Shown: positions 25,771 to 34,650, counted from the stretch's first letter. The stretch is 64,000 nucleotides of DNA from Campylobacter_A concisus_Y (GCF_902460415.1 NZ_CABPTY010000001.1:592275-656274), one strand, 5' to 3'. Program-made: numbers and translations. Notes: generated from the letters alone by a model not told the origin.

Positions 25771-26186
25771 TGTATGTCGTAGCCTATTTGAAATGTTCTA
25801 TTTTTTATCTTATATACAAATTTCTCTTTTAGTTTGATGCCAAAATTTTCAACTTCGCCTAAAAATTCAGGCGTTCCAAGCTTATAAGCATTTGGCTCTT
25901 TTTCGTTTAGCAGATTTTTAGCCTTGCCGATGATTTGATTAGCTATTTCTTTGCAAAGATCGTCCAGATCGCCACCATCAACATCTTCGTGACCAAAAAA
26001 GGCATTCATGAAAATTTTCAAAGTATCTTTTTTAAAAAATAGGTAAAAATGATACTCGCTTTTGCCCTTATAGACTGGTATGCTAGCTCCGTAAAATCCT
26101 TTGCCTAGACTCTTGCCAAACTCTAAATCTAGCCCTAAAGTATCCTTACAAAGATAGCTTGTAGCTTCATCTATAACTTTTCTCAT
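25767..26186 (-). CDS. CheX-like protein in the fliN-fliO operon
   Basis: 139 residues. It has the CheC/CheX/FliY-like pattern: SLGKGFYGASIPVYKG, then a helix-turn block DLCKEIANQIIGKAKNLLNEKEPNAY with the E..N pair used by CheY-P phosphatases (here E-x2-N). The family removes phosphate from CheY. It sits first in the cheX-fliN-fliO operon with a TATAAT box upstream, so a function at the motor switch is plausible. The call rests on motif and context, not on strong similarity. Confidence 0.65.
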   Translation of the reverse strand: MRKVIDEATSYLCKDTLGLDLEFGKSLGKGFYGASIPVYKGKSEYHFYLFFKKDTLKIFMNAFFGHEDVDGGDLDDLCKEIANQIIGKAKNLLNEKEPNAYKLGTPEFLGEVENFGIKLKEKFVYKIKNRTFQIGYDIQ

Positions 26187-26218
26187 ATCTCTTCCTTAAG
26201 ACTTGAAATGCATTTTCA

Positions 26219-26224
26219 ATTATA
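26219..26224 (-). promoter_or_regulatory. -10 box for the cheX-like/fliN/fliO operon
   Basis: Minus-strand TATAAT (ATTATA on the plus strand) in AAAGTATAATTG, 33 bases before the start codon, between trpA and the flagellar genes. It looks like sigma-70 rather than a sigma-28 or sigma-54 site. Confidence 0.65.
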
Positions 26225-26264
26225 CTTTGGCTTTACTAAATTAGCTATAAATTTATTAAGCATT

Positions 26265-27014
26265 TTAAAAGAGTTTATCTATCTCTTTTACTAGCTTTTC
26301 ACCGCTAAATTCGGCACAAAGCTTAACTATTTGCGTGCCTATGATTGCTCCGTCAGCATATTTTTTTACTTCATTAACGTCGTCTTTGTTTTTGATACCA
26401 AAACCCACAGCTACTGGCAGATCGCTCTTTTTCTTAAGCTCTAGAACTAAATTTTTTATCCTATCTTCATCAGCCCTTTTTGAACCGCTAACGCCGATCG
26501 CGCCAAGAGCGTAGATAAATCCTGAGCCAAATTTTAAAATTCCATCTGCCCTACTACCAGATGTTACGCTGATAAGTGGTATCAGACTTAAATTTAGCTC
26601 TTTACATTTTAGAGCAAATTCCTCGCACTCCTCGCAAGGCAGATCCGGCACTATAAAGCCGCTCACACCTGCTTCAACTGATCTTTTTAGAAATTTATCA
26701 ACGCCGTAAGCAAAGATAATGTTGTAATAAACTAGAAAAACAAGTGGCTTTGTCACTTTTGCCTTGCAACTCTCAAGCATATCAAAGACAACGTCTGTAT
26801 TTACGCCATTTTGCACCGTCTCAAAGCTAGCTTGCGCGATGAGTTTGCCATCAGCTAGCGGGTCAGAGTAAGGGATGCCGATCTCAACTAGATCTAGCGT
26901 GCTCTCATCTAAATTTTCTAAAAATTCCTTCGTTTTTTCTAAGCTTGGATATCCAGCCACGATGTAACCGATGTTTGCTTTTTTGCCACTAAATGCGCTT
27001 TTGATCTTATCCAT
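26265..27014 (-). CDS. trpA: Tryptophan synthase alpha chain
   Basis: 249 residues from ATG 27014, which lies 7 bases after an AGGA; the frame extends to an ATG at 27032 without such a site. Cleaves indole-3-glycerol phosphate to indole and passes indole to TrpB. Catalytic Glu and Asp are in LVEIGIPYSDPLADG; SGFIVPDLPCEE and GVSGSKRADED are the phosphate-site blocks. Overlaps the trpB stop by 8 bases, so the pair is coupled. Confidence 0.96.
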   Translation of the reverse strand: MDKIKSAFSGKKANIGYIVAGYPSLEKTKEFLENLDESTLDLVEIGIPYSDPLADGKLIAQASFETVQNGVNTDVVFDMLESCKAKVTKPLVFLVYYNIIFAYGVDKFLKRSVEAGVSGFIVPDLPCEECEEFALKCKELNLSLIPLISVTSGSRADGILKFGSGFIYALGAIGVSGSKRADEDRIKNLVLELKKKSDLPVAVGFGIKNKDDVNEVKKYADGAIIGTQIVKLCAEFSGEKLVKEIDKLF

Positions 27015-28188
27015 AAATTTTTCCTTTTTCATAGCCGATAACTGTGTTTATGTCCTTATCGCCCCTGCCTGAGACGTTTACGACGATGACGCTTTTTTTA
27101 TCAAGTTTTGGGCAAAGCTTTTCTAGATACGCCAGTGCGTGTGCGCTTTCGATGGCTGGGATGATGCCCTCCATCTTGCTTAGAAAATACAAGGCATTTA
27201 TGCACTCATCGTCGGTCACGGCCTCGTATCTCACCCTTTTGATGTCGTTTAGGTGGGCGTGCTCTGGGCCGATGCCTGGGTAGTCTAGGCCTGCTGAGAT
27301 GCTGTGAACTGGCGAGATCATACCGTATTCATCTTGCAACACAGTCGTTTTCATGCCGTGGATGATGCCGGTTTTGCCTTTGCTAAGCGTAGCTGCGTGA
27401 TAAGGCGTCTCTATGCCAAGACCGCCAGCTTCTATACCTACTAAATTTACGCTCTCATCGTCCAAAAACGCACTAAAAATGCCAATAGCATTACTGCCGC
27501 CGCCAACGCAAGCGATGACATAGTCCGCCTTTTTGCCATAATTTTCAAGCTGAGCTTTTGCCTCTGTGCCGATCACGCTTTGAAAATCACGCACGATCTT
27601 TGGATATGGGTGCGGGCCAACGGCTGAGCCAATGACATAAAACGCGCTCTCTATCTCATTTACCCACGCTTGAATAGCCGCTGTGGTAGCCTCTTTTAGC
27701 GTTTTTAAGCCATCTTCTACGCTCACCACTTTTGCGCCAAGAAGCTGCATACGAAAGGCATTTAGCTGCTGTCTAGCAACATCTGTAGCTCCCATATACA
27801 CATCACACTCTAAGCCCAAAAGTGCCGCTGCAGTCGCTGTTGCCACGCCGTGCTGACCAGCTCCAGTCTCAGCTAAAATTTTCCTTTTACCCATCTTTTT
27901 AGCAAGCAGTGCTTGAGCCAGCGCATTATTTATCTTATGCGCACCCGTGTGGTTCAAATCCTCGCGCTTGAGGTAAATTTCATGACCGTAATGCTCGCTT
28001 AGGCGCTTTGCAAAAAAGAGCGGACTAGGTCTGCCAACGTAGTTTTTCAAAAGATCATCAAGCTCGTCTTTAAACTCTTTTGTCTTTGCGATGCTCTCAT
28101 AAGCATTTTCTAGTTCATCAAGGGCAAACATCACCGTCTCAGGCACAAACTGCCCGCCAAATTTTCCAAAATACGCCTTACTATTCAT
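27007..28188 (-). CDS. trpB: Tryptophan synthase beta chain
   Basis: 393 residues. PLP enzyme joining indole and serine. The PLP Lys is in LNHTGAHKINNAL and the phosphate loop is ACVGGGSNAIG. GAGQHGVATATAAAL and the C-terminal VVNVSGRGDKD match the family. Its start overlaps the trpF stop by 8 bases. Confidence 0.97.
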   Translation of the reverse strand: MNSKAYFGKFGGQFVPETVMFALDELENAYESIAKTKEFKDELDDLLKNYVGRPSPLFFAKRLSEHYGHEIYLKREDLNHTGAHKINNALAQALLAKKMGKRKILAETGAGQHGVATATAAALLGLECDVYMGATDVARQQLNAFRMQLLGAKVVSVEDGLKTLKEATTAAIQAWVNEIESAFYVIGSAVGPHPYPKIVRDFQSVIGTEAKAQLENYGKKADYVIACVGGGSNAIGIFSAFLDDESVNLVGIEAGGLGIETPYHAATLSKGKTGIIHGMKTTVLQDEYGMISPVHSISAGLDYPGIGPEHAHLNDIKRVRYEAVTDDECINALYFLSKMEGIIPAIESAHALAYLEKLCPKLDKKSVIVVNVSGRGDKDINTVIGYEKGKIYG

Positions 28189-28792
28189 CTTCTACCTCAC
28201 CTATGATCTTTAAAATTTTCTCTATCTTTTGCGCATCTTTTATGCCGTTTTCGTCCTCGACTTTGGAGTTGATATCAACTAAATATGGCCTAAATTTCAG
28301 CGCCTCTTTGATGTTGTGCTCGCCTATGCCCCCAGCCATGCCAAATTTAAATTTAACCTCTTTTAAAATTTCCCACTCAAAGCTAGTGCCGTTTCCGCCG
28401 GCATTTTCGCCCTTGCAGTCAAAAAGCGCCATGTCAAAATGCTTAAAATCAACCTCTGGCAAGCTATCTTTCACGCTAAAAACCTGCCAGATCTCAAGCC
28501 CCATATCTTTTAAATTTGCATATAAATTTTCACTCACTACTCCATGCATCTGAGCTACGTCAAGACCAGCAAACTGGCAAATTTCCATTATCTCACAATC
28601 ACTTTGCTCCGCAAAAACGCCAACTACTTTTTTGCCATTGCTGTGAGCAAATTTCACTATCTGCCTGGCTAAATTTAGCTCGACCTTTCTTTTGCTTTTG
28701 GCAAATATCAGCCCGATAAAATCAACATCCAAAGCACAAACCGCACTCGCCTCATCTAGCGTTTTGATACCACAAATTTTAACTAGTGCCAT
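28181..28792 (-). CDS. trpF: Phosphoribosylanthranilate isomerase
   Basis: 203 residues, TIM barrel. Starts MALVKICGIKTLDEA, with the catalytic Cys in KICGIK, and has VDFIGLIFAKSKRKV, DVAQMHG and the phosphate-binding GMAGGIGEHNI. Catalyses the Amadori rearrangement in tryptophan synthesis. Five bases after trpGD. trpC (IGP synthase) is not present here; in C. jejuni it is also elsewhere. Confidence 0.96.
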   Translation of the reverse strand: MALVKICGIKTLDEASAVCALDVDFIGLIFAKSKRKVELNLARQIVKFAHSNGKKVVGVFAEQSDCEIMEICQFAGLDVAQMHGVVSENLYANLKDMGLEIWQVFSVKDSLPEVDFKHFDMALFDCKGENAGGNGTSFEWEILKEVKFKFGMAGGIGEHNIKEALKFRPYLVDINSKVEDENGIKDAQKIEKILKIIGEVEDE

Positions 28793-28797
28793 TACAC

Positions 28798-30396
28798 TTA
28801 TGCCTTTATAAACTTTTCATAAAATTTATATGCCCTGCCAGAATTTATCGCCTCTAGCACCATTTTTTTAGCCTCGTCTGGATTATTTGCGCCATCAGCT
28901 GCGTAGAGTGCAAACATCGCATTAAAGACCACGATATCAAATTTCGCCCCCTGCTCCTCGCCTTTTAGCGTGCGTATCAAGGTTTTGGCGTTTTCTTCAG
29001 GTGTGCCACCCTCAATATCGCTGTGAAGCGCTCTTTTAAAGCCAAACTGCTCTGGCGTGATGCTATATTCAAAAATTTCGCCATTTTTTAGCTCCACAAC
29101 GCTTGTTTCACTGCAAAGCGTGATCTCATCTAGTCCGTCATCGCCGCGAACGACAAAAGCGTGCTTTCTACCAAGGATCTTAAGCGTCTGGGCGTAGAGT
29201 TTTAGCACTGGTTTGTGATAGACGCCAACTAGCTGATTTGTAAGGTTTAAATTTGGATTTAAAAGCGGTCCAAGCACGTTAAATACGGTTCTTATGCCAA
29301 GTCTTTGGCGCACTTCTCTCACCTCACCCACTAGCGGATGGAAAAATGGTGCATGGAAAAAGGCTAAATTTTTACTAGCTAAATTTTCGCGCTGTTTTGC
29401 CAGTGATTTTTCACTTTTTACACCTAAAATTTCAAGCACATCAGAGCTGCCCGACTTGCTTGAAACTGCCTTGTTGCCGTGTTTTGCGACCTTTACGCCA
29501 AGGCTTGCGAGGATAAATGCCACAGTTGTTGAGATATTTATCGTCTTAAAACCATCGCCTCCTGTGCCGCAAAGATCGATCATAGGCGTGTCATCGCGGT
29601 AAGTTTGCGAGTATTTTAGGATATTTTTTGCAAGCGCAGCGAGGCTTTTTGGGTAGAGGCTCTTTTCGCTTATAAGCACCAAAAGGGCTGAAAGCTGCAC
29701 GATCTCATACTCTTTGCTGGCTATTATCTCGCAAATTTGCTCAAAGTCGCTATCATCAAGTGGTATGCTCTCTTGAAGCTTGATGAGATATGGCTTAAGT
29801 GAGCGGATTTTAGGCTCTTTGACCTCATCTTTTGCTTGATAATTTACAAAATTTTCAACAATTTTTTTGCCGTATTGCGTGAAGTAGCTCTCAGGGTGAA
29901 ACTGAATGCCAAAGATTGGCTTATCTTTTACGCTAAGTGCCATAACTACGCCATCATCGCTCACTGCATCAGCGCTTAGCCCAGCTGGGAGTTCATCGAC
30001 ATAGAGCGAGTGGTAGCGCATAACCTCAAAGCGCTCAGGTAGCCCAGCAAAAAGCGGCTCTTTATTTTTTACATCAATAAAGGATGTTTTGCCATGAAGT
30101 GGGTCATCTAGTCTTTTTATCTTTGCACCGTAACTAAGCCCGATAGCCTGATGTCCAAGACAAATTCCAAGCACTGGCACGCCAAGATCAGCCTTTAAAA
30201 TTTCCAAACAAACTCCGCTATCTTGTGGGTGCTTTGGCCCTGGACTTAAGATTATCTTACTTGGATTTAGCTTTTTTATCTCAGCAAGTGTAATCTTGTC
30301 ATTTCTAACACATCTAACCTCTTCATCGGTAAGCTCTTTTACATACTGTTCAACATTAAAAACAAAACTATCATAATTATCTATGAGTAAAATCAA
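28798..30396 (-). CDS. trpD: Fused anthranilate synthase component II / anthranilate phosphoribosyltransferase (TrpGD)
   Basis: 532 residues from a TTG at 30396. That start is preceded by AAAGGA at good distance and gives MILLIDNYDSF, the normal TrpG beginning; the ATG at 30420 has no ribosome site. The glutamine amidotransferase domain (1-190) has the Cys in LGICLGHQAIG and His/Glu in FHPES. The TrpD domain (about 205-532) has DLCGTGGDGFKT, KHGNKAVSSKSGSSD and NPNLNLTNQLVG. The fused form supplies ammonia and makes phosphoribosylanthranilate. trpE is not upstream, where I would expect it from C. jejuni. Confidence 0.95.
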   Translation of the reverse strand: MILLIDNYDSFVFNVEQYVKELTDEEVRCVRNDKITLAEIKKLNPSKIILSPGPKHPQDSGVCLEILKADLGVPVLGICLGHQAIGLSYGAKIKRLDDPLHGKTSFIDVKNKEPLFAGLPERFEVMRYHSLYVDELPAGLSADAVSDDGVVMALSVKDKPIFGIQFHPESYFTQYGKKIVENFVNYQAKDEVKEPKIRSLKPYLIKLQESIPLDDSDFEQICEIIASKEYEIVQLSALLVLISEKSLYPKSLAALAKNILKYSQTYRDDTPMIDLCGTGGDGFKTINISTTVAFILASLGVKVAKHGNKAVSSKSGSSDVLEILGVKSEKSLAKQRENLASKNLAFFHAPFFHPLVGEVREVRQRLGIRTVFNVLGPLLNPNLNLTNQLVGVYHKPVLKLYAQTLKILGRKHAFVVRGDDGLDEITLCSETSVVELKNGEIFEYSITPEQFGFKRALHSDIEGGTPEENAKTLIRTLKGEEQGAKFDIVVFNAMFALYAADGANNPDEAKKMVLEAINSGRAYKFYEKFIKA

Positions 30397-30459
30397 CCTA
30401 TTATCCTTTAAATTTAGCATAGATTAGGCTTTGGCTAAATTTCTATAAATTTTGGCAAA

Positions 30460-30465
30460 ATTATA
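30460..30465 (-). promoter_or_regulatory. -10 box for the trpGD-F-B-A cluster
   Basis: Minus-strand TATAAT in AGTTATAATTTTG, 64 bases before the TTG start. The leader is too short for a Trp-codon leader peptide with an attenuator and no such peptide was seen. Confidence 0.6.
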
Positions 30466-30482
30466 ACTAAAAGAAAGTTTAA

Positions 30483-31055
30483 TTAGGCTTTTGTACGGCT
30501 CTCGTAGGCCTTTAAAAGTGAGAGCATATCGACGTTTTCTAAATTTACACCAGTTGGTACGCCTTGAGCAATCTTGCTAAATGAAATTTCACTCATGTCA
30601 AGCTTATCCTCGACGTAAAGCATAAGTGCATCGGAATTTAGTCCTGGCGTAAAGGCAAAGACGACTTCTTTTGAACCATTTTGCTTGATCGCATTTCGTA
30701 GCCTCTCTATGGCATCCTCGTCTATCTCATCAAGTACGAAATAAAGCCCATTGTAAATTCCGTTTTGCTCAAAAACTAGAATATCTTTTGGACTCTCAAC
30801 CAGCAATATAACCTCACTATCCCTACTCTCATCGCTACAAATGTCACAAATTTCATTTTCGCTAAGTCCGCCACATCTTTCGCAACGTTTGATAAACCTC
30901 ACTGCATCTTCGATATTTTGTGCGAGCCTTAGCCCTGCAAAGCTATCTTGCATGCAGACAAAATAGGCAAACCTTGCAGCTGATTTTTTACCAACACCTG
31001 GTAACTTAGCAAAAGACTCAGTTAACTCGTTAAATTTTTCTAAGCCTCTTTTCAT
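30483..31055 (-). CDS. recR: Recombination mediator RecR
   Basis: 190 residues. Helix-hairpin-helix KLPGVGKKSAARFAYF at the N-terminus, a four-Cys zinc finger CERCGGLSENEICDIC, then a Toprim domain with VILLVESPKDILVFEQ and TPGLNSDA. Works with RecO/RecF to load RecA on gapped DNA. Overlaps racS by 4 bases. Confidence 0.96.
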   Translation of the reverse strand: MKRGLEKFNELTESFAKLPGVGKKSAARFAYFVCMQDSFAGLRLAQNIEDAVRFIKRCERCGGLSENEICDICSDESRDSEVILLVESPKDILVFEQNGIYNGLYFVLDEIDEDAIERLRNAIKQNGSKEVVFAFTPGLNSDALMLYVEDKLDMSEISFSKIAQGVPTGVNLENVDMLSLLKAYESRTKA

Positions 31056-32308
31056 ACTCGTTTTGCCTTTGATCTAAGTAAAATTTTAAAAACGTGATAA
31101 CCATCTTCGTAGTCGTAAGCAAGCTCAAATTTTTGCATCTGACAAATTTGCTCAATGATATAAAGTCCAAGCCCCATGCCACTTCCTGCGCTTACTTTAT
31201 CGCCACGCACAAAAGCTTGTTTGTAGTAATCAATCGGATGATTTAGCTTTTTGCCTAAATTTTTAACTGCGATAAATTCGCTATCGCAAATTAGTATCGC
31301 CTTTTTATCCTCTGCGTATTTTAGGGCATTGTCTATCAAATTTTTAATCGCCAAGCTAAAAAGCTGAAAATCCACTCTTAATATGACATCGTCCCTGATA
31401 TCACAGCTCACTCGCTCTTCAAATTTATCAAGCATAAGCATATCTTGTACTTGCTCTAATATAAGCGAAAAATGGCACTCTTGGTAGTTTAGCGCGTAGC
31501 TTTTAGAAAGGAGCTGTTCAACTTTACTAAATTCATTTATCAGCATCTCAAGTCGCTCAAATACATTGATAAGTCTCATCTTTTGAGTCTCATTTGCGAC
31601 CATCTCAGAGACGATCCTCCCCTTGCCAATAGGAGTCTTTAACTCATGCATAATCGCACGCAAAAATAGCTGTCTTGAACGGATGAGCTCTCTTATCTTA
31701 CAAACGGCATTATCAAACTCCACTGCGACCTGACCGATCTCATCTTGCTCAATTTCATTTAGTTTAGCCGTCATCGCCATCTCCATATTTCCACTGGCAA
31801 ATTTCCTAATGTCTTTACTAAGCCTTCTAAGCGGCGAAAGACTTCTAAGAACAGAAACATAAAGTGAGATGAGAAGGGCCGAAACTATCAAAAATGCGAC
31901 CCAAAGTGGATCATTTACGTGTCTTGCGTCGTTGCTTTCAAGAAGTAGCTGAAAAGATGGGTTTTTAATAAGCAGATACAAATCGCCTTTATAATTAACC
32001 GACTGGACTATACCAAGAGGTGTGTGTTGCGTAAAAATAACGGTTCCATTTGTAGCAACAGATGTAGCCAAATTTTTATTTCCAACATATTCTAGGTAAA
32101 AATTTTTAAAATAGTGTTCTAGATCTCTTGGTGGATTTCCACGTTCATATAGTGCAACAAGATAGTTCATTGCACTTATTTGTCTATCCTTTAGTTTTTC
32201 CAATGCACTTTCTTGCTGAATGTTTGCAAATGTCACAAAGAGCAAACACATCAGCGAGAAAGCGATGGCAAAGATAATAGTTATCTTCGTAGTTATGGAA
32301 TATTTCAT
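31052..32308 (-). CDS. racS: Sensor histidine kinase RacS-like
   Basis: 418 residues. Membrane segments at about 9-28 and 137-155 bracket a periplasmic sensor of about 105 residues; a HAMP-like stretch (LRSLSPLRRLSKDIRKFASG) follows. The H box is AIMHELKTPIGK with H221, the N box NLIDNALKYA, and the G box GSGMGLGLYIIEQ. Partner of the regulator directly upstream, overlapping it by 4 bases. Gene order recR-racS-racR with dnaJ divergent matches C. jejuni Cj1260c-Cj1263. In C. jejuni RacRS controls growth-temperature and respiration genes. Confidence 0.88.
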   Translation of the reverse strand: MKYSITTKITIIFAIAFSLMCLLFVTFANIQQESALEKLKDRQISAMNYLVALYERGNPPRDLEHYFKNFYLEYVGNKNLATSVATNGTVIFTQHTPLGIVQSVNYKGDLYLLIKNPSFQLLLESNDARHVNDPLWVAFLIVSALLISLYVSVLRSLSPLRRLSKDIRKFASGNMEMAMTAKLNEIEQDEIGQVAVEFDNAVCKIRELIRSRQLFLRAIMHELKTPIGKGRIVSEMVANETQKMRLINVFERLEMLINEFSKVEQLLSKSYALNYQECHFSLILEQVQDMLMLDKFEERVSCDIRDDVILRVDFQLFSLAIKNLIDNALKYAEDKKAILICDSEFIAVKNLGKKLNHPIDYYKQAFVRGDKVSAGSGMGLGLYIIEQICQMQKFELAYDYEDGYHVFKILLRSKAKRV

Positions 32309-32976
32309 CCGATAAGCTTATATCCTATGCCTCTTACTGAAAATATATGTTTTGGGGCTTTTGAGCTATCACCGATTTTTGATCTAAGGCGTCCGATAAT
32401 AACATCTAAGCTCTTTGAATCTTTATCTTTTAGGCTTTTGCAGTTATAAACTAGCTGTTCGCGTGATACTGAAAAGCTGTGTTGCTTAATGAGATAAGTT
32501 AAAATTTCATACTCAGCTGGAGTAAGAGCTAATGGCTCATTGTTAAAGTAAATTTCGTGACGTTTATCATCGATCCTGAATGCGCTATCAACGACCTCTT
32601 CTTGTACTTCATTTGTCTTTTTGTATCTTCTAATAAGACTTGTGATACGAGCATACATCTCTTTTGGATCGTATGGTTTTGGCAAATAATCATCAGCACC
32701 AAGCTGAAGTCCAACAACCTTGTCACTAATATCACTTCTAGCTGAGCTTATGATAATAGGAATATCATATTTTTGGCGAATTTCTTTACAAACCTCAAGC
32801 CCATCAATGCCCGGCAAAGTAAGATCAAGTATTAACAAATCATAGTTTTTTATCCCAGCACTAAGTCCTAAATATGGATCTTCAAAATTCGTAACTTTTA
32901 TATTAAAACTATCAAGATATTCAGATAAAATTTGCGCAAATTCTGGATCGTCTTCTATCATTAAAACATTAACCAT
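32305..32976 (-). CDS. racR: OmpR-family response regulator RacR-like
   Basis: 223 residues: receiver with E8/D9/D10 acid pocket, phospho-acceptor D51 in LLILDLTLPGIDG, T/S at IIISSARS, and Lys in YLPKPYDP. The winged helix ends SVRGIGYKLIG, standard for OmpR. It starts the racR-racS-recR operon. Divergent from dnaJ with two facing -10 boxes in 122 bases, so it may affect dnaJ too; C. jejuni racR mutants are temperature sensitive. Confidence 0.9.
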   Translation of the reverse strand: MVNVLMIEDDPEFAQILSEYLDSFNIKVTNFEDPYLGLSAGIKNYDLLILDLTLPGIDGLEVCKEIRQKYDIPIIISSARSDISDKVVGLQLGADDYLPKPYDPKEMYARITSLIRRYKKTNEVQEEVVDSAFRIDDKRHEIYFNNEPLALTPAEYEILTYLIKQHSFSVSREQLVYNCKSLKDKDSKSLDVIIGRLRSKIGDSSKAPKHIFSVRGIGYKLIG

Positions 32977-33006
32977 GAATTATCCTTTTTATTAAAAATA
33001 GTAGAG

Positions 33007-33012
33007 ATTATA
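33007..33012 (-). promoter_or_regulatory. -10 box for racR
   Basis: Minus-strand TATAAT in CCGTATAATCTC, 31 bases from the racR start codon, facing the dnaJ promoter. Confidence 0.65.
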
Positions 33013-33055
33013 CGGCAAAAATGTAAATTCTTTTTTAAATTTAAACTTTTTTGGG

Positions 33056-33061
33056 TAAAAT
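33056..33061 (+). promoter_or_regulatory. -10 box for dnaJ
   Basis: TAAAAT in GGGTAAAATCCC, 38 bases before the GTG start and below a T/A-rich run. No CIRCE or HAIR repeat was seen. Confidence 0.5.
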
Positions 33062-33098
33062 CCCATATTTAAAATAAGCTTAATTAACAAGGAAAAAT

Positions 33099-34241
33099 GT
33101 GGAATTTGACTATTACGAAATCCTTGAAATTTCAAGAAATGCAAGCGGAGATGAGATCAAAAAAGCCTTTAGAAGGCTTGCTTTAAAATATCACCCAGAT
33201 AGAAATTCTGGCGACAAAGAGGCTGAACTAAAATTTAAACAGATAAATGAGGCTTATCAAGTTTTAAGCGACGAGCAAAAACGCTCTATCTACGACAGAT
33301 ATGGCAAAGAAGGCCTTGAGGGTCGATTTGGTAGCGGTGGCGGATTTAGTGCTGATTTTGACCTTTCAGATATTTTTGACTCATTTTTTGGTGGCGGTTT
33401 TGCAAGTAGTTCTAGGCAGAGAAAAAGATACTCAGAAAAATACTCAGCCGATCTTGAAATTCCTATAAATTTGGAGTTTAACGAAGCTATTTTTGGTTGT
33501 GAAAAAGAGATAAAATTTGATCAAAAAGTGCCTTGCCCAACATGCAATGCAACCGGCAGTCAAGATGGCAAGAGCAAGACTTGCCAGCACTGTGGCGGAA
33601 GTGGCAGGATAACACGCGGAAATGGCTTTATGAATATCGTCCAAGAGTGCCCATATTGCCACGGAAGCGGTGAAGTAATAAGCGAACCATGCCACGATTG
33701 TAACGCAAAAGCTTATAAAATCCAGCAACAAACTGTAAAGATTACTATCCCTGAGGGCGTTGATAGCGGCATGAGAATGAGAGTAGCTGGCAAAGGCAAT
33801 ATCGGTACAAACGGCGTTCAAGGCGATCTTTATGTAAGCATAAACGTCAAAGAAGACAAGCATTTTATTCGCCACAACGACGATGTTTATTTAGAAATTC
33901 CTGTCTTTTTCACGCAAGCTATACTTGGTGAAAGTATAAAAATTCCAACGCTTCGAGGAGAAACTGAGCTAAAACTACCTGTTGGAGCGAAGGATAAGCA
34001 GCAATTTATCTTTGAAAATGAAGGTATCAAAAGCGTAAATTCGCGCAAAAAAGGTAGGCTCGTAGCACAAATTTCTATTCAAACGCCTGAAAAACTAAGC
34101 GATGAGCAAAAAGAGCTTTTAAATAAACTTCAAGCTAGCTTTGGCATAGAATCAGGTAAATCAAATACCGATGAAAGCGTCTTTGATAAGATAAAAAGCT
34201 GGTTTAAAGGCGATGAGCCAAAGAAGAAAAAGAAAAAATAA
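33099..34241 (+). CDS. dnaJ: Chaperone DnaJ
   Basis: 380 residues from a GTG preceded by AAGG. The J domain (1-70) holds HPD in LKYHPDRNSG. A Gly/Phe-rich segment spans about 76-110. The zinc domain has the motifs CPTCNATG, CQHCGGSG, CPYCHGSG and CHDCNAKA; the last has Ala where Gly is usual. The C-terminal substrate-binding beta domains follow, and the tail is poly-Lys. It activates DnaK ATP hydrolysis. The hairpin after it at 34247 looks like its terminator. Confidence 0.96.
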   Translation: MEFDYYEILEISRNASGDEIKKAFRRLALKYHPDRNSGDKEAELKFKQINEAYQVLSDEQKRSIYDRYGKEGLEGRFGSGGGFSADFDLSDIFDSFFGGGFASSSRQRKRYSEKYSADLEIPINLEFNEAIFGCEKEIKFDQKVPCPTCNATGSQDGKSKTCQHCGGSGRITRGNGFMNIVQECPYCHGSGEVISEPCHDCNAKAYKIQQQTVKITIPEGVDSGMRMRVAGKGNIGTNGVQGDLYVSINVKEDKHFIRHNDDVYLEIPVFFTQAILGESIKIPTLRGETELKLPVGAKDKQQFIFENEGIKSVNSRKKGRLVAQISIQTPEKLSDEQKELLNKLQASFGIESGKSNTDESVFDKIKSWFKGDEPKKKKKK

Positions 34242-34246
34242 ATTTA

Positions 34247-34279
34247 AATTTGTGATGTTAAATTTTGACGTCACAAATT
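34247..34279 (+). terminator. Hairpin terminator for dnaJ
   Basis: AATTTGTGATGTTA at 34247-34260 pairs with TGACGTCACAAATT at 34266-34279 around a 5-base loop. The two non-Watson-Crick positions are G-U in the plus-strand RNA but A-C in the minus-strand RNA, so the hairpin favours the dnaJ transcript. Confidence 0.7.
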
Positions 34280-34445
34280 CTTTCAAAATAAATTTTATAT
34301 ATCCTAATTTTTACAAGTAAATTTCACACAAATTTTAAAATTTCATGAACGGAGAATTTTGGCTCCAAATTTAGTAGCCTGATAATGCGAGTGAGATAAG
34401 ATTTTAAAATTTACAGAAATAAAACAGCATATATTTTTTGTTCTT

Positions 34446-34530
34446 TTATTAAGAGAGAAGGGAGCTTAAATTACGGTCTGCTTGCAGTTGCGAGCTAGCA
34501 AAGCAAAAGAACTCCATTCTCCCTTAATAA
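34446..34530. repeat. 16-base imperfect inverted repeat enclosing a second dyad
   Basis: Left arm 34446-34461 begins TTATTAAG; the reverse complement of the right arm 34515-34530 matches it at 14 of 16 bases. The spacer contains TGCTTGCAG and CTAGCAAAGCA, which can also pair with a small bulge. The whole 85-base unit would fold as one long hairpin on either strand. Confidence 0.7.
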
Positions 34531-34650
34531 TCCCTCTATCCTGACAAGTTCAAGGTGCATGCGTTTTGCTATCGAGCAAGTGTCAGGCAAATCTTAGCAG
34601 TCAATTCTTACGAGCAAGCAAAATTTTAAAATTAACAAGAGAGTATAAAT

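Larger units (their letters stand above)
34242..34650. other. Non-coding gap between convergent dnaJ and pyk, rich in dyads
   Basis: 409 bases with no convincing coding frame. It contains the dnaJ terminator (34247-34279) and two further stem-forming segments: a 16-base inverted repeat 34446-34461 / 34515-34530 with two mismatches and a nested dyad inside its 53-base spacer, and a CCTGACA / TGTCAGG pair at 34540-34546 / 34581-34587. Base composition in 34440-34600 is less A+T-rich than other gaps. A small RNA gene or a miniature element is possible. Confidence 0.6.

Noticed and set aside
30397..30482. Tryptophan attenuator before trpGD
   Set aside because: The leader is under 65 bases and has no Trp-codon leader peptide or paired hairpins.
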